From NCBI GenBank assembly GCA_022822905.1, contig JAJDYE010000042.1:1-64000 (forward strand): a stretch of 64,000 nt of DNA, given 5' to 3'. Positions 34,769-43,363 of this stretch are shown one piece after another. How positions within the stretch are numbered: position 1 is the stretch's first letter; every line of letters begins with the position of its first letter. This DNA is from Acidimicrobiia bacterium (GTDB taxonomy: Bacteria; Actinomycetota; Acidimicrobiia; Acidimicrobiales; Bin134). A model generated the notes under the pieces. The model had not been told where the DNA came from. It saw only the letters and a program-made list of their open reading frames with translations, and did no database searches. A program made the position numbers and the translations under genes.

Positions 34769-35394
34769 TCTCGGCTCCTTGCCAATGCCTGAGCCGGGCT
34801 GCTCCACGCAGTTGTCCAAGAGATGCGAAAAATCCCGTTGATGCCTTCGCTATCGAAATAGTGAGTCAACAGCTCTGTTTCAGATTCTGGAGCGACGAAT
34901 TTCGCCCAAGCAGCGACAATTCTGTTCCACGTTGGGTTGTAGCGCTGCGCCCATCGCTCTCGCCGCCAGTCGGCCGCAACGATCTTTGGGCTTGTTCCTG
35001 GATCGGTCGAGCTTGGGGATCTAGCCAGATCGTTCGAAGACGACTCAACGTCTTCAATCCGAGGAAGATCAATCCATGTATAGGGCTCGTAGACAAACCA
35101 CCAACGACTATCCCATTGTTCGAGCCGCACGCGGATAGCTTCAGAAAAGGGTTGATTGATCTCTGGTACGACACCTACCAGTGCTGATCCATACGCCTGC
35201 TGCAAGCCGTCCAATTGCTCTTCATGGCGTTGCACAACGTGATCGGCTTGCCTGTCCGTTGGCGGCTGAACGACAACCGCGTGCCCTCGACCCCGCAAGA
35301 CCGGCCGCAATGGTCTGCGTCGCGCAATTGCTTTTGTAAACGCATCGTAGATGAGGCCACGGTCGATCGAGTCTTGTGCTGGGTCGAGAGGCAC
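34765..35394 (-). CDS. APAZ segment downstream of the in-frame stop
   Basis: 209 aa from GTG 35394. The part VVVQPPTDRQADHVVQRHEEQLDGLQQAYG, RVRLEQWDSRWWFVYEPYTWIDLPR and WRRERWAQRYNPTWNRIVAAWAKF match the APAZ domain that clamps short pAgo. It is in the same frame as the SIR2 gene: 12 sense codons separate the TAG at 35431-35433 from this GTG. It could be made by readthrough, by re-initiation at this GTG (only a weak GGAAGA nearby), or not at all. Confidence 0.75.
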   Translation of the reverse strand: MPLDPAQDSIDRGLIYDAFTKAIARRRPLRPVLRGRGHAVVVQPPTDRQADHVVQRHEEQLDGLQQAYGSALVGVVPEINQPFSEAIRVRLEQWDSRWWFVYEPYTWIDLPRIEDVESSSNDLARSPSSTDPGTSPKIVAADWRRERWAQRYNPTWNRIVAAWAKFVAPESETELLTHYFDSEGINGIFRISWTTAWSSPAQALARSRE

Positions 35395-35430
35395 TCTTCC
35401 GCCCAGTTTGCCTCCAACAGATGCGAATGC

Positions 35431-35433
35431 CTA
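35431..35433 (-). other. In-frame TAG splitting SIR2 and APAZ
   Basis: Minus-strand codons read GAT CGG GAC CTC GAA TAG GCA TTC GCA. The frame before and after is the same and protein-like. A single C-to-T change from CAG (Gln) would explain it. Confidence 0.85.
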
Positions 35434-36624
35434 TTCGAGGTCCCGATCCGCTCCGAAAGCGACCAGTGTCCTCCCACGTGACGCCACAGTCGCCCACACT
35501 TCAGCTTCTTTGACGAGTTTTCGAGCTTCTCTGGTCGAGAGAGGCCCGCTCAAGACGATTTCTCTGGCTTCGCGTGGTAGCTCAAGCACCTCGAGCGCTG
35601 AGCATCGCAGAGCTGGGAAGGTTGCAGCTCTGACCCTTGGAAGAGTTACTGGCTGGATGATGGGACGTGGTTGCACCTCGCGTATGTGCTCAAGAAGAGG
35701 GACCTCCATAGACACTTGCCGCTCTATGTCACCAGCAAGCTCATCAAAGTTCTCAGAATCGACAATGCGGACCTCGATGCCCGATTCCCCTGCCCGTTGC
35801 AGCAACTCTTGGACCCTCGGGAGGAGTTGCTCATTTGGTCGAGACACCCACCAAAGGCCAGAGGGCATGGCTCCCTCGATGGCCACAACCTCATCTAGGG
35901 CATCCATGACCGAATCGTCACGACCGCTATAGCCAGCAACGACGAGCCCGAATCGAGTAAGGACCTGGACGAACACCCTCCTCAGCCGTTCGTCCTGAAC
36001 CTGGAGTTCTTGAGCAGTGTTCTTCAGGTGCTCAGACTGATAGTCGCCATGCAACTTCACCAGCAGGGGCCAATCACCCTCACTGATGCACCGCTCCCCT
36101 CGTTCGATTGAGTCGAGTGCACTCACGGTGAGGTGTGACCGCTTCTCCGGAGGAAGCAGATCATCAGTGATGACAGTGGCCCGCTTGATGAGGTCGTCAA
36201 AGTTCGTGGTGAATAGGCAGTGGATCTGGCCGCTCGAGATCAGACCAGCCAGGACACGGTGACCGAAGGATGGAATTCCTTTCGTCACAGCATTGTCGAT
36301 GTACGAACGACGGTCGCGGGCATCCGGATACGCAGCTTCAAATGCCACCGCATACTCGCCTGGGTCGCCTTGCGGCGGAAAACCGCGCGCACCGTCGAAG
36401 TGAGACAAGACGCGCTGCTCCCAAATCGGATCGCTTATGTCCACCTCTTGGCGAGAGAGGTTCATATGGTCACAAAACAAGCGAGTCTTGAAATCGGCGA
36501 TCATGTCCACGCCTGTCGGTACGCCCGCAGATGCCGATGTGCCAGCACCAAGCAGCCAGGCAAGTTGGCCGGTTCTCTGGCCAAATGAGCGAGCAAAGGC
36601 ATCGGATGTGACGCGGTCAACCAT
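35431..36624 (-). CDS. SIR2-family NADase, N-terminal part of SIR2-APAZ
   Basis: 397 aa from ATG 36624, ended by TAG. NAD-binding GAGTSASAG (26-34), TTNFDD (139-144; N141, D143) and catalytic H192 in VKLHGD are all present, so the NADase active site looks intact. In SPARSA systems SIR2 is joined to APAZ and depletes NAD+ when pAgo finds invader DNA. Here the chain stops at codon 398, after DRDLE, before the APAZ part. The frame upstream to 36684 is open but unlikely to be used. Confidence 0.85.
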   Translation of the reverse strand: MVDRVTSDAFARSFGQRTGQLAWLLGAGTSASAGVPTGVDMIADFKTRLFCDHMNLSRQEVDISDPIWEQRVLSHFDGARGFPPQGDPGEYAVAFEAAYPDARDRRSYIDNAVTKGIPSFGHRVLAGLISSGQIHCLFTTNFDDLIKRATVITDDLLPPEKRSHLTVSALDSIERGERCISEGDWPLLVKLHGDYQSEHLKNTAQELQVQDERLRRVFVQVLTRFGLVVAGYSGRDDSVMDALDEVVAIEGAMPSGLWWVSRPNEQLLPRVQELLQRAGESGIEVRIVDSENFDELAGDIERQVSMEVPLLEHIREVQPRPIIQPVTLPRVRAATFPALRCSALEVLELPREAREIVLSGPLSTREARKLVKEAEVWATVASRGRTLVAFGADRDLE

Positions 36625-36983
36625 GATCGACTCCAGGCACAGACGCGGACACCCGACACTCAATACGCGGCGATGTGTTGGCATCCAGCCTGCACGAACT
36701 CATGAGGGATGCTCCATGACCGTCTGGATGAAGTCGAGAAGTGCTCATGAGCTGGACACCGTCCTGTAATTACGGTGGCGTACTTTGGGGTGCCCACCAT
36801 ACCCGGTCGGCGACGACAGAACCACCGGTTTCAGGAGAACCCCTGCTGTGGCCCTACATGGGGCGAACCTTGTTGGCGAGCACGAGGGCGCAGTCGTGCT
36901 CTGCGAGCTTTTGGTGCAACGCCGACAGATTATTGAGGGATCGCCGCTTGGGATCAACGGAGTCGAGAGCGAACCCCCGAGGC
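36625..36983. other. 359-bp spacer upstream of the SPARSA operon
   Basis: No convincing gene. Short frames on both strands have no start signal or family pattern. A minus-strand stretch at about 36854-36960 (LSALHQKLAEHDCALVLAN) looks protein-like and could be the decayed end of a small domain. The promoter of the SIR2 gene should lie in the part nearest 36625. Confidence 0.35.
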
Positions 36984-37385
36984 TCAGAGAGGGCGGCGTT
37001 GGATGCCGTTAGCGTGGACTGCGTAGAAGAAGGGTCCTGGTTGGGCGCATGCCCTTGTGATTGCATCGAGATTGACAATAAAGCGCCGAGCCATCTCGGT
37101 TGACGGCAGGTTTTGGCGGGTTATGCAGAAGCAGCGAGTGCCGTATCGCCTGATGGCCCAACCCTCTCGGGTTCGGATGCGCCCGTCTTTGGTGAATGCC
37201 ACCCAATCGCGGTTGGCCGCAAGTGATAGCCAATCCTCGTCTGCTACATCTTCGTCTTGTGGGATTCCGTAGTGCTCGGCAAGTGTGACCACCCTGAGAC
37301 CTTGGGCGCGCAGAAGGTCGGGAACCTGTCGGCGTCCCAGGCTGCGGTCTAAGAAGATGTCAGGCAGCCCGGCAGGATGTGACAC
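36984..37385 (-). CDS. PIN-like toxin (VapC45-type)
   Basis: 133 aa from GTG 37385, overlapping the upstream antitoxin gene by 26 nt. Reads LPDIFLDRSLGRRQVPDLLRAQG, then DEDWLSLAANRDWVAFTKDGRIR, the PIN-like pattern of the DUF5615/VapC45 group, with acidic residues in FLDRS and DEDW. The C-terminus ends in RRPL. Function as a toxin is inferred from the DUF433 partner. Confidence 0.8.
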   Translation of the reverse strand: MSHPAGLPDIFLDRSLGRRQVPDLLRAQGLRVVTLAEHYGIPQDEDVADEDWLSLAANRDWVAFTKDGRIRTREGWAIRRYGTRCFCITRQNLPSTEMARRFIVNLDAITRACAQPGPFFYAVHANGIQRRPL

Positions 37386-38079
37386 GCAGAACGTCCAGCA
37401 GGTGGTCAACGGGCACACCGAATTCGAGGCTCACACCTTCGAGCGATTCGCCGGCTTGGAAGAGAGCCAATGCATCCTCGACCCGGGCAGCGCCACAGCT
37501 GAAGATCGGGGCCCCAGAGGATCGACGCGGGTCCGCCACCACTGCCCCGTGCAAGTACGGCGGCACTCGAATGAGCTCAGCGAATCCGTCGGTGCCATAG
37601 TCGATGCGATCCAAATACGACGAGATCACTTGATCGAAGACACGCTGGCCGCTGCGGACTACCACCAACTCCATTGCCGCGTGTCCCTCTTCGGAGTCGC
37701 CGCGCCGGTGGCCGTAGTCGTAGAGGATCTCGGCTCCGTCGGTATAGAGCCTCTGAGACGCCAGGGCATGATCGACGCCGATCTCTTTGATCAGCACCTC
37801 CAGCGCAGGGCGAACACGTTGGAGGGGCACTCCCCGCCGCCGGACCGCAGCAACCACCAGCGCCTCCGCCGCGCCGATGAAGGGAATGGACGGCCAGCCC
37901 CTCCCTTGGGGTTCGATCCACGTCACTATCGGCTTGCCAATGATGTTGGGCTTGCCCGTCCTCCGTCGCTGGTACCCCTTGGCCCAAGCGGTCATGGTGG
38001 AGACAGGAACATCAACGATCCGCGCTGCCTCGGCAACCGTGTACAGCGGGTTTTGCATCAGATCCACGTCTAGGAGCAC
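37360..38079 (-). CDS. DUF433 antitoxin with N-terminal helix-turn-helix
   Basis: 239 aa from GTG 38079, which has a purine-rich AGGAGAGGAGG just upstream; ATG 38058 and 38139 are alternatives. The N-terminal YTVAEAARIVDVPVSTMTAWAKG is a MerR-like DNA-binding helix pair, and the C-terminal DPRRSSGAPIFSCGAARVEDALALFQAGESLEGVSLEFGV is a DUF433 domain. DUF433 proteins are antitoxins of PIN-like toxins. Longer than minimal DUF433 (about 80 aa). Confidence 0.82.
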   Translation of the reverse strand: MLLDVDLMQNPLYTVAEAARIVDVPVSTMTAWAKGYQRRRTGKPNIIGKPIVTWIEPQGRGWPSIPFIGAAEALVVAAVRRRGVPLQRVRPALEVLIKEIGVDHALASQRLYTDGAEILYDYGHRRGDSEEGHAAMELVVVRSGQRVFDQVISSYLDRIDYGTDGFAELIRVPPYLHGAVVADPRRSSGAPIFSCGAARVEDALALFQAGESLEGVSLEFGVPVDHLLDVLRVTSCRAA

Positions 38080-38216
38080 CAATCCTCCTCTCCTGATAAG
38101 CGTACCAGCACCGATTCGCTGTGAAGTGAGTGCCTGCATCCATGGGAGTCGATGCTCACCTAAGGAGTGCCGGGTCTTTCCTTTCTGAGCACCCCCGGGC
38201 GCTGGCGAGCTGCTGC

Positions 38217-41200
38217 TCAGCAGGGGTCTTGGGCGGCTTCTAGGAGGTCGGCGACGTTGAGGGTTAGGCCGGTTTGGGCGAAGTGAGGGGTGTAATCGGA
38301 GAAAGGGTCGAGTAAGTAGCAAACGGTGGGGGGTTCGGCGGGGTCGTCGGAGACGGAGACGACGGCTAAGCGCCAGTGGTCGGGGAGGGATTTGGCCTTG
38401 CTGATCTGTTGGGCGCTGATGTGGATTTCGGTGGTGCGGGGGAGGTGGCCTTTGACTTCGATGAAGTAGTGGGTGCCGGATTTGGGGTCTATGGAGAGCA
38501 CGTCGTAGCCGGGGTTGCTGTGAGCTTGGGACTCGGGGTTGCGGCCGAGGGCTCGTTCGGCTTCGAGGACGGCGGCGACGGCTCGGCGGTCGGTCTCCAT
38601 CTTGTCGTCGGTGTCTTCGGGGTCGTGAGGCATGCCTCGGAGCTGGTCGATGAGACCTTGTGGGACGACGATGGCCGCGCCGACGATGGTGGGAGGGCTG
38701 TTGTGGAGGTCGCTCTCGCGATCTAGGTCCAATCGGCGACGGGTAAGTCGAGTGGCTAGCTCGTCGGCTCGAGCTCGGGCACGGCCTGAATTGAGGCGGG
38801 GCTTTTGGCCGGCGAGCTCTTGTTTCTTCAACTCCTCGGCTCGCTGGTCCCAGTAGCGGATTTCGGCTTCGAGGCGTTCTCGCACTGCCTCCTTGACCTT
38901 TGCGACTCGAGCTTCGGTGACACGAACGATCTCCTCGAAGTGGGGCTGGGAGAGGTGCTCAATGGCCCAGCTCTTGGCAGTTTCTTCAGCGGTGTAGTCG
39001 GCCCAGTCCAAGTCGAGTTGGCCTTCCAGCAGCGCACGGTCTTCCTCGGTCAGCGGGGCGTAGCCGATGTAGGGCTCGTTCCCTGCGCTCTTGGCGTTGC
39101 CCTGTCGGTCGATCTCCACGTATTGGAATCGCCGGGATACCACTTGGCGGTGGCCGTGGACCTGCCGCCCGTCGGTAACGGAATGGTCGAGATAGACCAG
39201 AAGGCGAGGGTCGGTTGAGTGGTCCTGGGGGTCAACCAGAATCGCTCCCCGCGACAGCGTGCGCTCGTGATCGGCGAGGACCCTGTTGATGACCGCGGCA
39301 AGTAGCGGCGTGCCCGGTGAGATGAGCTCGGCTCGATCGCCCCCGTCGATTTGGATGCTGGCTTTGTCGAAGGTCACCCGCTCGTAACGGTCGTGTACTG
39401 GTCCGAGCCCAGGATCAGCTTGCGAGCGGATCGTCGCCGGTATTCGGGTGATCTCGAAGCGGCCTCGTTCCCGTCCGGTGATGCGCCCTCCGTACTGGCG
39501 AAGGGCCTCAGAGAAGAAGGCGTGGACGAACCACGGTTGCAGCTTGCGGGCCCGGGCCCGCTCCATGTCCTCTCGGATCTTGTCGTTGGCCGCTGGATCA
39601 GAAAGGCCGCCCACTAGGGCTCGCTCCTCCAGTACATCCACCAGCTGCTTGCCGATGTCGCCCTCGATCACTTCCTGCATGTAATCGAGGTGGGCGGGAT
39701 CGTCGTCGGCGGTGATGGCCTTGAGCAGCAGTTCCTGAAGGGAAGTGTTGATGTGGGAGTCGCCCAGCACATCATAAACCTGATCGCCATACACACCCCG
39801 TTGCTGCTCGATCTTCTCGAACAGCCGGCTGAACACCACTCCCTCCCTGGTCTCGTGGGCAACCATGTTCCACAGGTGGCAGGGCCGCTGCTGGCCGATG
39901 CGGTGGATGCGGCCGAACCTCTGCTCGATGCGGTTCGGGTTCCAGGGCAGGTCGTAGTTGACCATCATGTTGGCCACTTGGAGATTGACACCCTCGCCAG
40001 CGGCGTCGGTGGCCACCAGCACCCTCACCGTGGGGTCAACTCGGAATCGATCTTGTATAGCCCGCCGGTCATGACGCTTGACGCCTCCGTGGATGATCGC
40101 CACAGCCTCAGGTCGGCCCAGTTCGGCAATGATCCGGTCGGCCACATAGTCCAGCGTGTCTTTGTGCTCCGAGAACACAATCAGCTTCCGGGGACCCGAC
40201 AAGGTGGCATCGCCATCGGGGTTCTCGCCTTTGCCAGTTCGGAATTGCTCGGACCGCAGGAGGTTGCGCAGCTCGGTCCACTTGGTGTCAGTACCGCTGT
40301 TGCGCACACGATCGGCCAGATCAATCAAGGGGCCAAGCAGCTCGACCTCGGCTTCCTTGCCCTCGGCGGTTTCGTCGGCTGAAGCAGAATCGATTGCAAA
40401 ATCTTCAAGGTCTTCCAGTTCCTCGGAGTCGTAGTCATCGAAATCGACCTCCTGGAAGTCGCTCAGCTTCACCCCTTTGGGCAGATCGGCGACCGGCACT
40501 GGATCTCCGCTGGCAGCAAGCCGGCGCAATTCGGCGGCTTGATCAGCGAGACGATCTCGACGTCGACGCAGGGAGTGGTAGATGGCCGCTGGCGACGACG
40601 CCAGACGACGCTGAAGAGCAGCCAGCGCGAATCCGAAGATGATTCCCCGTCGGCGGTCACCCTCCTCCTGCATTTGGGCGGCCAAGTCCATGCCATCACG
40701 CACATAATCAGTAACAGCTTCGTACAGCGCCTGCTCAAGCTCTGACAGCTCGAAGTTGAGGCTGTGGGCAAACCGCTTAGGAAAAAGGCGCCTACCCTCA
40801 AAAGTTCGCAGGTTCTCCTTCACCAAACGACGCATCACGTCGTCGGTTTCAGGCATATCGTCGTCGCGTAGCCGCCCGGCGAACCGCTCGGGGTCGATGA
40901 GGGTCATGAAGGCCAAGAAGTCCTCGTTCTTACCGTTGTGGGGGGTGGCCGAAAGAAGAAGGAAGTGACGGGTGCGGTCCCGCAGCACCTCGCCCAATTC
41001 GAAACGCTTGGTCCTGCGCAGTTCGTCGCCGTATAGGTGGGCAGACATCTTGTGGGCCTCGTCCACAATCACCAGGTCCCAATCGGCCAGCTTCAGTTTC
41101 TCAATGAGGTCTTCGGCCCGTGACAGCTGGTCGACCCTGGCCACCAAGAGGTTCTTCTCCAGAAACGGGTTGCCGGTGCGCGACGCCTCGACCGCCGAGC

Positions 41201-41762
41201 GGGACATCAACTCGAAACTGAGGCCGAATTTGTCCCACATCTCATCCTGCCATTGCTCCACCAAGCTGCCGGGGGCGACGATCAGACAGCGGGCCACATC
41301 GCCTCGCAGCATCAGCTCGCGGATCAACAGCCCCGACATGATGGTTTTGCCGGCACCTGGGTCGTCGGCCAGCAGGAACTTGAGCGGGCGCTGTTCCAAG
41401 AATCGGTTGTAGACGGCGTCGATCTGGTGGGGATAGGGCTCGATGTTGGAGGTGTCCACCGCGGCGTAGGGGTCGGCCAAGTGCGCCGACTTCATGCGGC
41501 GAGCCTCAGAGGCAAGGCGGAATGCAGCACCATCGGCGTCAAAGCTCCACCGTTGCTGCGACACCTCCTGGATGGTGGCCAGGTCGTCCAGCGTGATGAT
41601 CCGCTCTCCAAGCCCTCCAGTGGCAGAGCGATAGGTCAAGGTCGCCGACCCGGCACCGTGCACGTTGAGCGCAACCACAGTCACGTCGCCGTCGGTTACC
41701 ACTCCCGAGAGGCGCTTTCCGGCGATCAGGTCGTCGAACTCCAGGGCAACCATCCGGGCCAC
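38217..41762 (-). CDS. SNF2-like helicase with C-terminal DUF3883
   Basis: 1181 aa. Walker A DDPGAGKT (133-140), DEAH (234-237), motif III LLSATPH, and motif VI RIHRIGQQRP place it among SNF2/superfamily 2 translocases. An acidic stretch (DFDDYDSEELEDLEDF) sits between the two lobes, and a nuclease-like DUF3883 (YFIEVKGH) lies at the end. Likely the DNA translocase of the DUF499/DUF1156 system. Start ATG 41762 or 41753, only 14-23 bp from the divergent SDR. Confidence 0.92.
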   Translation of the reverse strand: MARMVALEFDDLIAGKRLSGVVTDGDVTVVALNVHGAGSATLTYRSATGGLGERIITLDDLATIQEVSQQRWSFDADGAAFRLASEARRMKSAHLADPYAAVDTSNIEPYPHQIDAVYNRFLEQRPLKFLLADDPGAGKTIMSGLLIRELMLRGDVARCLIVAPGSLVEQWQDEMWDKFGLSFELMSRSAVEASRTGNPFLEKNLLVARVDQLSRAEDLIEKLKLADWDLVIVDEAHKMSAHLYGDELRRTKRFELGEVLRDRTRHFLLLSATPHNGKNEDFLAFMTLIDPERFAGRLRDDDMPETDDVMRRLVKENLRTFEGRRLFPKRFAHSLNFELSELEQALYEAVTDYVRDGMDLAAQMQEEGDRRRGIIFGFALAALQRRLASSPAAIYHSLRRRRDRLADQAAELRRLAASGDPVPVADLPKGVKLSDFQEVDFDDYDSEELEDLEDFAIDSASADETAEGKEAEVELLGPLIDLADRVRNSGTDTKWTELRNLLRSEQFRTGKGENPDGDATLSGPRKLIVFSEHKDTLDYVADRIIAELGRPEAVAIIHGGVKRHDRRAIQDRFRVDPTVRVLVATDAAGEGVNLQVANMMVNYDLPWNPNRIEQRFGRIHRIGQQRPCHLWNMVAHETREGVVFSRLFEKIEQQRGVYGDQVYDVLGDSHINTSLQELLLKAITADDDPAHLDYMQEVIEGDIGKQLVDVLEERALVGGLSDPAANDKIREDMERARARKLQPWFVHAFFSEALRQYGGRITGRERGRFEITRIPATIRSQADPGLGPVHDRYERVTFDKASIQIDGGDRAELISPGTPLLAAVINRVLADHERTLSRGAILVDPQDHSTDPRLLVYLDHSVTDGRQVHGHRQVVSRRFQYVEIDRQGNAKSAGNEPYIGYAPLTEEDRALLEGQLDLDWADYTAEETAKSWAIEHLSQPHFEEIVRVTEARVAKVKEAVRERLEAEIRYWDQRAEELKKQELAGQKPRLNSGRARARADELATRLTRRRLDLDRESDLHNSPPTIVGAAIVVPQGLIDQLRGMPHDPEDTDDKMETDRRAVAAVLEAERALGRNPESQAHSNPGYDVLSIDPKSGTHYFIEVKGHLPRTTEIHISAQQISKAKSLPDHWRLAVVSVSDDPAEPPTVCYLLDPFSDYTPHFAQTGLTLNVADLLEAAQDPC

Positions 41763-41776
41763 GCTACCCTGCGGCC

Positions 41777-42682
41777 ATGAGTTTGAGGCTGGATGGCAAG
41801 GCGGCGATGGTTACGGGGGCGGGGAATGGGATTGGGCGGGCCATTGCGCTGCTGTTGGCGGAGCATGGGGCTCAGGTGGTGGTGAACGACCTGGGGACTG
41901 ATGAGCTGGGTGACGGGGCGGACGCTTCCCATGCGGCCCAGACGGTGGCTGACATCGAGGCGGCGGGGGGCACGGCGGTGGCCAACCACTCAGACGTGGC
42001 CAGCTTCGAGGGGGCTGGGGCAGTGGTGCAGCAGACGGTGGACGCTTACGGGCGTATCGACATCGCGGTGAACTGCGCCGGGGCGGCTATCGAGGGGTCG
42101 ATCTATGAGATGGCACCGGATCTGTATCACAAGACCATCGCCTTGCAGATGTCCCAGAAGTGGTACATCGCCCGCCACGCGGTGCCGCTGATGGTGGCCC
42201 AGGGCTGGGGCCGGGTGGTGAACACCACCTCACACGGGGCACTGGGCGACCTGGGCCAGCCGGCGTTCGCCGCGGCCATGGGCGGGGTGATCTCCATGAC
42301 CAAGGCCCTGGCCACCGAGACGGCGGGCACCGGTGTCACCGTGAACTGCCTGGCCCCGGGGGCTGCCACCCGGCTGCACGCCAAATCGCACGATGGCTTC
42401 AAGGCCTGGCACGAACAGGGGATCATCGACGACGAGATGTGGCAGAGCTACCTCACCACTCCCCCGCCCGAGTACGTGGCCCCCGCGGCGGTGTGGCTGT
42501 GTACCGATGCGGCCGACTACATCAGCGGCCACGTGGTCCACGCCGCGGGCGGCCAGGTGGCGGTGTTCAACGAGCTGCGAGAGGAGCGGGCCATCTACCG
42601 GGGCGACCACGCCGAGGTGGACCCGTGGACCTTGGACGAGCTCGACCACCTGTTCCCCCGCAACCTGCTGCCCCGGCCCTGA
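41777..42682 (+). CDS. SDR family protein with an altered active site
   Basis: 301 aa. The cofactor motif TGAGNGIG and the NCAGA strand are normal and Ser is present (NTTSHGA), but where YxxxK is expected the sequence is PAFAAAMGGV, so Tyr is Phe and Lys is Met. The C-terminal 45 residues are extra (YRGDHAEVDPWTLDELDHLF). It may have lost dehydrogenase activity or use another mechanism, as in MaoC-linked or hydratase-associated SDR relatives. Confidence is high for the fold, low for activity. Confidence 0.85.
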   Translation: MSLRLDGKAAMVTGAGNGIGRAIALLLAEHGAQVVVNDLGTDELGDGADASHAAQTVADIEAAGGTAVANHSDVASFEGAGAVVQQTVDAYGRIDIAVNCAGAAIEGSIYEMAPDLYHKTIALQMSQKWYIARHAVPLMVAQGWGRVVNTTSHGALGDLGQPAFAAAMGGVISMTKALATETAGTGVTVNCLAPGAATRLHAKSHDGFKAWHEQGIIDDEMWQSYLTTPPPEYVAPAAVWLCTDAADYISGHVVHAAGGQVAVFNELREERAIYRGDHAEVDPWTLDELDHLFPRNLLPRP

Positions 42683-42709
42683 GCGACCAGGCTCGCCATC
42701 GGCGGGCGC

Positions 42710-43288
42710 TCAAAGGCCGTGCTGGCACACCCAGCGGTGCATGGCGATGCCCGAGGCCACCCCGGCGTTGATGGAGCGGGTGGAGCCGAACTGGGTGATG
42801 GCCAGCACCGCCTCACACACCTCCACTGCCTCGGGCGACAGACCAGGGCCTTCCTGGCCGAAGAGCAGCACACAGCGCTCGGGCAGCGAATAGCCCTCGA
42901 TGGGCTCGGTGCCGGGGCCGTTGTCGATGCCCAAGATCGGCAGCTCGGCCTCAGCGGCCCAGGCGACCAGGTCGTCCAGCTCGGGGTGGTGCAGCACATG
43001 GAGGTAGCGGTCGGTGACCATGGCCCCCCGACGGTTCCAGCGCCGCTTGCCCACGATGTGTACCGCAGCCGCCCCGAAGGCATTGGCGTTGCGCACCACG
43101 GTGCCGATGTTGAGGTCGTGCTGCCAGTTCTCCACTGCAACGTGGAACCCATGGCGGTGGGCATCCAGATCGGCCACGATGGCCTCATGGCGCCAGAACC
43201 GGTAGACGTCCACCACATTGCGGGTGTCGCCAGCCTCCACCAGTTCGGGATCGAGGTGGGGCGGGAGACGCTCAACCCAGCGCGGCAA
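42710..43288 (-). CDS. TrmH/SpoU family RNA 2'-O-methyltransferase
   Basis: 192 aa. SPOUT motifs are in order: NIGTVVRNANAFGA (about 60-73), LLFGQEGPGLS (about 135-145), and ITQFGSTRSINAGVASGIAMHRW at the end, giving the knotted SAM site. It methylates tRNA or rRNA ribose; target unknown. Lies convergent to the SDR and divergent from the lipoprotein gene. Confidence 0.92.
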   Translation of the reverse strand: MPRWVERLPPHLDPELVEAGDTRNVVDVYRFWRHEAIVADLDAHRHGFHVAVENWQHDLNIGTVVRNANAFGAAAVHIVGKRRWNRRGAMVTDRYLHVLHHPELDDLVAWAAEAELPILGIDNGPGTEPIEGYSLPERCVLLFGQEGPGLSPEAVEVCEAVLAITQFGSTRSINAGVASGIAMHRWVCQHGL

Positions 43289-43363
43289 CGCCTACACCCC
43301 TAGACCTGCCGACACTCATTGGATGACGGTAGCAACCCGTTGACAATCGACTAGAAACTGCCC

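Noticed and set aside
34765-35433. Frameshift between SIR2 and APAZ
   Set aside because: The number of bases between the TAG and the APAZ frame is a multiple of three; only a stop codon, not a shift, separates them.
33317-36624. SPARTA (TIR-APAZ) or a long catalytic Argonaute
   Set aside because: The effector has SIR2 motifs (GAGTS, TTNFD, KLHGD), not TIR, and the Argonaute lacks N and PAZ domains.
26366-41762. BREX, DISARM or classical type I restriction system
   Set aside because: No PglZ, BrxC/BrxL, DUF1998 gene, PLD gene, HsdS or HsdR signature seen; the set is DUF499 + DUF1156 + SNF2-DUF3883.
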